Part shown: positions 5,342 to 8,262 of the stretch, piece by piece | Position numbering within the stretch: the first letter of the stretch is position 1 | How the letters are laid out: the number at the start of each line of letters is the position of its first letter | NCBI GenBank assembly: GCA_945861295.1 | Contig: CAMAUF010000076.1 | Span: 1-8,262 of the forward strand | Source: a bacterium | GTDB lineage: Bacteria; Chloroflexota; Dehalococcoidia; Tepidiformales; Tepidiformaceae | Reading direction: 5' to 3' | Length of the DNA: 8,262 nt | The notes under the pieces: generated by a model | Told to the model about the DNA's origin: nothing | Database searches by the model: none | What the model saw: only the letters and a program-made list of their open reading frames with translations | Translations under genes and position numbers: made by a program

Positions 5342-6571
5342 CTAGGGGGCGAGCGTCCGGCGGTCGGCCAGACGGCCCGCGACTTCGAACACCACCACGA
5401 GGGCGCAGACCACGACGCCGCTCGCGCTGATGGTGGCGGCTTCGCCGAACGCGTCGGCGATCGAGCCGACCGGCAGCGCCACCACGCTGGACGAGGCGAA
5501 GGCGAGAAAGGTCAGCGAGATGACGCGGCCAAAGTAGGCTGGTTCGACGAGGTGCGAGACGAGCGCGCCGTTCAGCGTCTGGAAGCCGCCGCCCGCCGCC
5601 CCGACGAAGAACATCGGGATGAAGACCAGCCAGTAGTTCGGCATCAGGCCAGTCGCGATCAGCGCGAGGCCAAAAAGCAGGCAGAGGGCGGTGTAGACGG
5701 CGGGCGCTCGCTTCGAATCGGCCATGGAGGCCACCGCCAGGCTGGTCATCAGTCCGCCGATCGCGTTGACCGTCAGCAGCCACGTGATCTGCGAGGGGTC
5801 CCGGCCGAACTCGTTCTTAACCAGGCCAGGCAGCACGGACACGTACGGGAAGCCGCACATGATCACCAGGATGTAGGACGGGACCAGGATTCGAATGCCG
5901 GGAGTCCGGCCGACGTACTTGATCCCGCTCCAGATTTCGCCGAAGACGGGCGGCCGGCGGGCCGTGGTAGGCGCGGACTTCGGCAGGCTGTACGTGCACG
6001 CCATCGCGCCGAGGTAGAGCACGGTCATCCCGAAGTAGGCGCCCCCGGGCCCGATTACGCCAACGCCAAGCGCGGCTGCGGCGACAAACGGCGCCAGGAT
6101 GCGAGACGCGTTCAGCGCTACTTGGCTGAGGGCTACGGCGTTGCCGCGGAGCCCCGGCCCGACAAACTCGACGAGCAATCCCTGGCGGGCCGGCCCGAGG
6201 AACGAGAATGCGACGCCGATCGCGAACGATGTGAGGGCGAGCAACGGGATCGTGATGGTGTCCGTCACGATCAGGATGGCCGCCATGAGAAAGGCGGCGG
6301 TGATGACAGCCTGGCAGACGAAGATGACCAGACGCTTGGAAACCCGGTCGGCGAGCGCCCCGCCGAACGGCCCCAGGGCAAGCTGCGAGATGCCTTGGGC
6401 CAGGATGACGAAGCCGACGGCGCGGTTGCTCCCGGCCAGGTCGAAAGCGACGACGCTTTGAACCGCCGTGGACATGAAAAAGGCGATGAATGCGAGGAAG
6501 GCGCCCGTCCAAAGGACGGTGAACGGCCGGCTCTCGAAAGCCGCGAACGTCCCTCCTGTCCAGCGTGTCAC
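5342..6571 (-). CDS. Major facilitator superfamily transporter (EntS/MFS_3-like exporter)
   Basis: A 409-residue inner-membrane secondary transporter with about 12 hydrophobic segments. The loop after the second helix carries the MFS motif A as GGALADRVSKR, and a weaker copy, ASMADSKRAP, begins the second half. The opening ESRPFTVLWTGAFLAFIAFF and the FLGPARQGLLVEFV segment resemble the MFS_3 group of drug and siderophore exporters, so efflux is likelier than uptake; the substrate is unknown. The start is GTG at 6571, because an in-frame TAA lies two codons before it and the next ATG is about 30 codons in, which would cut the first helix. No Shine-Dalgarno site precedes the GTG. TACCCT at 6585-6580 is placed for transcription to begin at or next to the GTG, so the message may be leaderless. 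Confidence 0.92.
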   Translation of the reverse strand: MTRWTGGTFAAFESRPFTVLWTGAFLAFIAFFMSTAVQSVVAFDLAGSNRAVGFVILAQGISQLALGPFGGALADRVSKRLVIFVCQAVITAAFLMAAILIVTDTITIPLLALTSFAIGVAFSFLGPARQGLLVEFVGPGLRGNAVALSQVALNASRILAPFVAAAALGVGVIGPGGAYFGMTVLYLGAMACTYSLPKSAPTTARRPPVFGEIWSGIKYVGRTPGIRILVPSYILVIMCGFPYVSVLPGLVKNEFGRDPSQITWLLTVNAIGGLMTSLAVASMADSKRAPAVYTALCLLFGLALIATGLMPNYWLVFIPMFFVGAAGGGFQTLNGALVSHLVEPAYFGRVISLTFLAFASSSVVALPVGSIADAFGEAATISASGVVVCALVVVFEVAGRLADRRTLAP

Positions 6572-6579
6572 CGCGGGTT

Positions 6580-6585
6580 AGGGTA
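6580..6585 (-). promoter_or_regulatory. Possible -10 box of a leaderless MFS promoter
   Basis: TACCCT on the minus strand ends 8 nt before the GTG start at 6571, the spacing expected when transcription starts at the start codon. No convincing -35 box is seen; the overlapping palindromes at 6589-6610 occupy the spacer and -35 region. Confidence 0.3.
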
Positions 6586-6588
6586 GGG

Positions 6589-6610
6589 GCGCGAGTTCTC
6601 GCGCGCGAAC
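6589..6610. promoter_or_regulatory. Overlapping palindromes upstream of the MFS gene, candidate operator
   Basis: GCGCGAG-TT-CTCGCGC (6589-6604) is a perfect inverted repeat with a 2-nt centre. It overlaps GTTCTCGCGCGCGAAC (6595-6610), a 16-bp palindrome with one mismatched pair. They lie immediately upstream of the putative -10 box of the MFS gene, where a repressor would act. CG alternation makes chance palindromes easier here, so the call is tentative. The rest of the 166-bp gap up to 6737 shows no convincing promoter for the kinase-like gene. Confidence 0.35.
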
Positions 6611-6737
6611 CGGCCGAGTGTGTGGTGGCGCGAGATGCCCGGCCGCAGACGAGGTGGCATGATAGTGCCGCTGGCAGCCGCGCGGGAGTTCGGGCGCTGT
6701 AGGCGACTCACTTTTACGAGTAGGGAGGCCTGGCGCG

Positions 6738-7349
6738 ATGCGCTACAACGTGGTTGCCATTTCCCGGACACTGGGCGCCGGCGGTGAAGATCTGGGCGAG
6801 GCCCTCGCGGACGAGCTGGGCTATCGCTACGTGGACTCGGAAATTCTCGACCGGGCGGCGGCGGTGGCCGGCGTGACACCGGCCGCCATCGCCCAGGTCG
6901 AAGCGCGGCGCGGCCTGCTGTCCCGCATCGTCGAGGGGCTCGGTCGGGCTCGCACCCAGCGCGACTCGATACCCGGAGCGCCCGCTAACCCGGAAGGCTA
7001 CGAGCAGCTCGTCGTCGATGTCATCAAGGAAACGGCCTCGATGCAGATGGTCGTGATCGTGGCCCACGGCGCGAGCATCCCGCTGGCGGGCATGCCGGGG
7101 CTCCTGCGCGTGATGGTGACCGCATCGTTCAACCAGCGCGTCCAACGGCTCGCGGCCCAAGTTCAAGTGCCCCCGTCGGAGGCAAAGAAGATGGTTGAAG
7201 ACTCCGACCGAGCCCGGGCCGAGTACTTCCGGCGTTTCTTCCAGCTCGATCAAGAGACGCCAACACACTACGACATCGTCGTCAGCACGGATACGTTAAG
7301 CGTCGATGAAGCGGCAGCCGCGATCCTGGCGATCGTGCGGGTAAGTTAG
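6738..7349 (+). CDS. Cytidylate kinase-like family protein
   Basis: A 203-residue P-loop protein of the cytidylate-kinase-like family (the Cytidylate_kin2 type), distinct from true Cmk. The nucleotide-binding loop is the family's Gly-rich variant, AISRTLGAGGEDLG (residues 7-20), in place of a textbook GxxGxGKS, followed by LADELGYRYVDSEIL. The C-terminal half has DSDRARAEYFRRFF, a lid-like basic segment, and then HYDIVVSTDTLSVDEAA, the usual end of the fold. Relatives occur widely in Bacteria and Archaea, often without a proven substrate, so nucleoside monophosphate kinase activity is only presumed. The ATG at 6738 has AGGGAGG (6722-6728) 9 nt upstream. It stands alone between two minus-strand genes and ends 34 bp from the convergent anti-sigma gene. 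Confidence 0.88.
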   Translation: MRYNVVAISRTLGAGGEDLGEALADELGYRYVDSEILDRAAAVAGVTPAAIAQVEARRGLLSRIVEGLGRARTQRDSIPGAPANPEGYEQLVVDVIKETASMQMVVIVAHGASIPLAGMPGLLRVMVTASFNQRVQRLAAQVQVPPSEAKKMVEDSDRARAEYFRRFFQLDQETPTHYDIVVSTDTLSVDEAAAAILAIVRVS

Positions 7350-7383
7350 CCAACGCGCGCAGCGGCGGGGTAGTGCACGCCGT

Positions 7384-8148
7384 TCAGCGCAGACGGAGCG
7401 CCACGGATTGCGTGAGGTCGACGAAGATCACTCCGGGGAGGGTGGGTGTGCTCGACCCGCCGGCGCCCTCAAGGGTGATGCCCATGACGGCGTAATTCCC
7501 GAGTTCGTCCTGGGCCGGCGCCCACGTGCCCCTGCCGTCAGCGAACAGTCCGCTCGGTTCGAACGCCTTCCCATCCTTGCTGAACCAGGCTTGATACGCC
7601 TTGCCGGCCTGCGCTTGGGGGAGGCCCTCGACTTGAATGTAGGCGGAACGGGCGCTTGGGGCTTGGACGACGGCGGCGCGCAGCCCGCCCGCCTCGGCGC
7701 GGGCGACGCGGAGCGTGCCTCCGGCCGCGGCCCGGATCGCCTGCGCTTGCAGCGAGACGACCGGGTCGGGCTCGCTGTCTTGGAGGGCGAAACCCAAGGC
7801 TCCCCCGACGAGCAGTAGGGCCGCGGCGGAAGCTGCGGCGGCGCCCGCCCAGGCCCAGCGGTTGCGTGCCCTGAACTGCGTCACATTGCCGCGCGCCGCG
7901 ACACCGGTGGCAGCCTGCTGTGAAGCCTCGCGCTCATTCTGGATGCGTTGGCCGATCGCGGCCCGAAGGCCCGCCGAAGGGCGGACTTCCTCTGCGGCGA
8001 GCGGCAGCAATCGGGCTACCCCGGCCATGGCCTGCCATTCCGCCGTACAGGCGCCGCAATCCACGAGGTGCAGGCGGACGGAGACGGCATCGGCTTCGGG
8101 GAGGACGCCGAGGACGAACTCGGGGAGAAGGTCCAAGGGGTGAAGCAT
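7384..8148 (-). CDS. RskA-type membrane anti-sigma factor with zinc-binding (ZAS) N-terminus
   Basis: Binds and inhibits the ECF sigma factor encoded just upstream until an envelope signal triggers release. The 254 residues contain a cytoplasmic anti-sigma domain with the zinc motif His27-x3-Cys31-x2-Cys34 (HLVDCGACTAEW), a linker, one transmembrane helix (about 98-122, Ala/Leu-rich) and an outer RskA-like domain with YQAWFSKDGKAFEPSGLF and ITLEGAGGSSTPTLPG near the end. The opening HPLDLLPEFVLGVL is typical of anti-sigma-K relatives. The start is uncertain. The ATG at 8148 follows the sigma stop by one base (TGA-A-ATG), suggesting coupling. An in-frame TTG at 8157 adds three residues and has GGGAG 9 nt upstream, overlapping the sigma gene. 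I chose the ATG. Confidence 0.9.
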   Translation of the reverse strand: MLHPLDLLPEFVLGVLPEADAVSVRLHLVDCGACTAEWQAMAGVARLLPLAAEEVRPSAGLRAAIGQRIQNEREASQQAATGVAARGNVTQFRARNRWAWAGAAAASAAALLLVGGALGFALQDSEPDPVVSLQAQAIRAAAGGTLRVARAEAGGLRAAVVQAPSARSAYIQVEGLPQAQAGKAYQAWFSKDGKAFEPSGLFADGRGTWAPAQDELGNYAVMGITLEGAGGSSTPTLPGVIFVDLTQSVALRLR

Positions 8149-8149
8149 T

Positions 8150-8262
8150 TCAGTCAACTGACATCACTCCCTGTTGCTGGAGCACGCCGGCGAGCTTGAG
8201 CAGCCCGAGGCGCAAGCGGCTCCTCACGGTGGGCGAAGGCACGCCGAGGATCGTGCCAACCT
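8150..8262 (-). CDS. ECF (sigma-70 family) RNA polymerase sigma factor, C-terminal end only
   Basis: Only the last 36 residues are in the window; the gene runs off the right edge. The visible stretch VGTILGVPSPTVRSRLRLG matches the helix-turn-helix of sigma region 4, which contacts the -35 promoter element, as in ECF factors of the SigK/SigM-like kind. It is followed by a short tail ending in a TGA at 8152-8150. The gene directly precedes the RskA-type anti-sigma gene and is probably co-transcribed with it; such pairs usually autoregulate. The identification rests on the short motif plus the partner gene. The subgroup cannot be assigned from this fragment. Confidence 0.85.
   Translation of the reverse strand, partial: VGTILGVPSPTVRSRLRLGLLKLAGVLQQQGVMSVD

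Noticed and set aside
5330..6586. A 418-codon open frame on the plus strand covering the whole MFS gene
   Set aside because: Its product is dominated by Asp, Glu, Arg and Gly with no domain, as expected from the antisense of a hydrophobic high-GC gene. The minus-strand frame has clear MFS motifs.
6661..6666. GATAGT as a -10 box for the kinase-like gene
   Set aside because: No matching -35 at usable spacing, and the implied leader is about 65 nt; too weak to list.
7350..7383. Possible terminator between the kinase-like and anti-sigma genes
   Set aside because: GC-rich, but I see no stable stem followed by a T-run.

Overview
The window is GC-rich, densely packed bacterial DNA with short intergenic gaps. 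The best guess is Chloroflexota. This rests on the SMC head sequence (a GQGLVD-type Q-loop), an LLM-class flavin/F420-type oxidoreductase, a class II (GlpX) fructose-bisphosphatase, a cytidylate-kinase-like protein, and mixed ATG/GTG starts. It is inference from family resemblance, not a tree. I see no rRNA, tRNA, CRISPR array, insertion sequence or phage gene.

Layout. (1) 1-1562, minus strand: rnc (RNase III) followed by smc (only the N-terminal 257 residues are in the window). The genes overlap in a TGATG junction and are read from a recognisable promoter at 1532-1561. (2) 1598-3629, plus strand: a tight four-gene run divergent from rnc. It holds two paralogous small proteins with a C4HC3-type binuclear zinc finger (RING/PHD-like order of ligands), the first fused to an excisionase/MerR-like winged helix. 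A two-helix membrane protein and an LLM-class oxidoreductase follow. (3) 3786-5323, plus strand: an HD-domain phosphohydrolase coupled by a 4-nt overlap to glpX. (4) 5342-6571, minus strand: an MFS exporter convergent with glpX, with a start that looks leaderless and palindromes just upstream. (5) 6738-7349, plus strand: a cytidylate-kinase-like P-loop protein. (6) 7384-8262, minus strand: an ECF sigma factor (only its C-terminal region-4 end is in the window) followed by its RskA-type membrane anti-sigma factor.

How the parts work together. rnc-smc is a housekeeping pair seen in many bacteria. The sigma/anti-sigma pair is a standard envelope-signal module. GlpX points to gluconeogenesis, and its coupled HD partner is of unknown substrate. 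The least familiar part is the tandem zinc-finger pair and its operon. I did not find a clear new defence or mobile system; the zinc-finger operon is the strongest candidate for something undescribed.
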